Virus record (IMG/VR): IMGVR_UViG_3300025771_000205
Coordinates: 1 to 22,952 of that record
Direction: 5' to 3' (one strand)
DNA: 22,952 nucleotides
From: a virus
The position numbers were made by a program, and so were the translations under genes. Shown piece by piece: positions 22,915-22,952 of the stretch (position 1 is the stretch's first letter; each line of letters opens with the position of its first letter). The notes beneath the pieces were generated by a model. It searched no databases and had not been told where the DNA came from. It worked only from the letters and a program-made list of their open reading frames with translations.

Positions 22915-22952
22915 ATGTTAAAAGATGGACTAAAACTTACTGGTAAGCTAAG
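22915..22952 (+). CDS. Start of a further virion gene, cut by the window end
   Basis: Only the first 12 complete codons are present (MLKDGLKLTGKL). An AGGAG at 22903-22907 lies seven bases before the ATG. Proteins with this kind of opening are frequent after fibre-type genes in related marine phages, but the fragment is too short to assign a role. Confidence 0.6.
   Translation, partial: MLKDGLKLTGKL

Overview
The window is part of the genome of a tailed double-stranded DNA phage, most likely short-tailed (podovirus-like) with a Gram-negative, probably marine bacterial host. The order HNH endonuclease, small and large terminase, P22-type portal, scaffold, major capsid, adaptors, internal (ejected) virion proteins, fibre is a complete packaging, head and ejection module. 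No tape-measure, tail-tube or sheath gene interrupts it, which is what points to a short tail. The AT-rich base composition and the protein style (N4-gp56-like capsid, paired adaptor proteins, giant ejection protein, BppU-like domain) resemble uncultured marine phages; the host and habitat are inference. No integrase, repressor, tRNA, CRISPR or insertion sequence is visible.

Left arm (1-1789, minus strand): five small unfamiliar genes in three groups. Two encode cysteine-rich, probably zinc-binding proteins, one a two-helix membrane protein, one a basic protein with a hydrophobic N terminus, and one a protein with two in-frame starts. A strong rho-independent terminator at 4-24 ends this transcription unit. 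Four of the five starts share nearly the same GGAGAT-6 nt-ATG leader, and a near-identical 18-20 bp motif lies just upstream of each group, which suggests a phage-specific promoter. In the middle is a 472-bp gene-free stretch (567-1038) with about a dozen TGTAACA/TGTTACA elements, several hairpins and a second copy of the terminator stem. It is the best candidate for a replication origin or a multi-site regulatory region.

Divergent region (1790-2059): an AT-rich part with the third motif copy, a 14-bp direct repeat spaced 27 bp, a G-rich purine tract, a possible sigma70-like promoter and phased A-tracts leading into the HNH gene.

Right arm (2060-22952, plus strand): fourteen tightly packed virion genes and the first 38 bases of a fifteenth. 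HNH, TerS, TerL and portal package DNA into the procapsid. The acidic scaffold and major capsid build the shell; the capsid gene has its own 219-nt structured leader and is followed by a strong terminator, so its dosage is probably controlled separately. Next come a small Lys-rich protein, two adaptor-like proteins, a degenerate GNAT-like protein and three internal-virion candidates, which lead to a 2270-residue protein. That protein joins an N-terminal P5/lysozyme-like domain, membrane-like glycine-rich segments, coiled coils, a zinc metallopeptidase domain and a C-terminal segment resembling polyvalent-protein domains. It is the most interesting gene here. The arm ends with a BppU-like Ig-fold protein, a protein built of about fifteen 18-residue repeats (fibre or adhesin candidate), and the start of one more gene.
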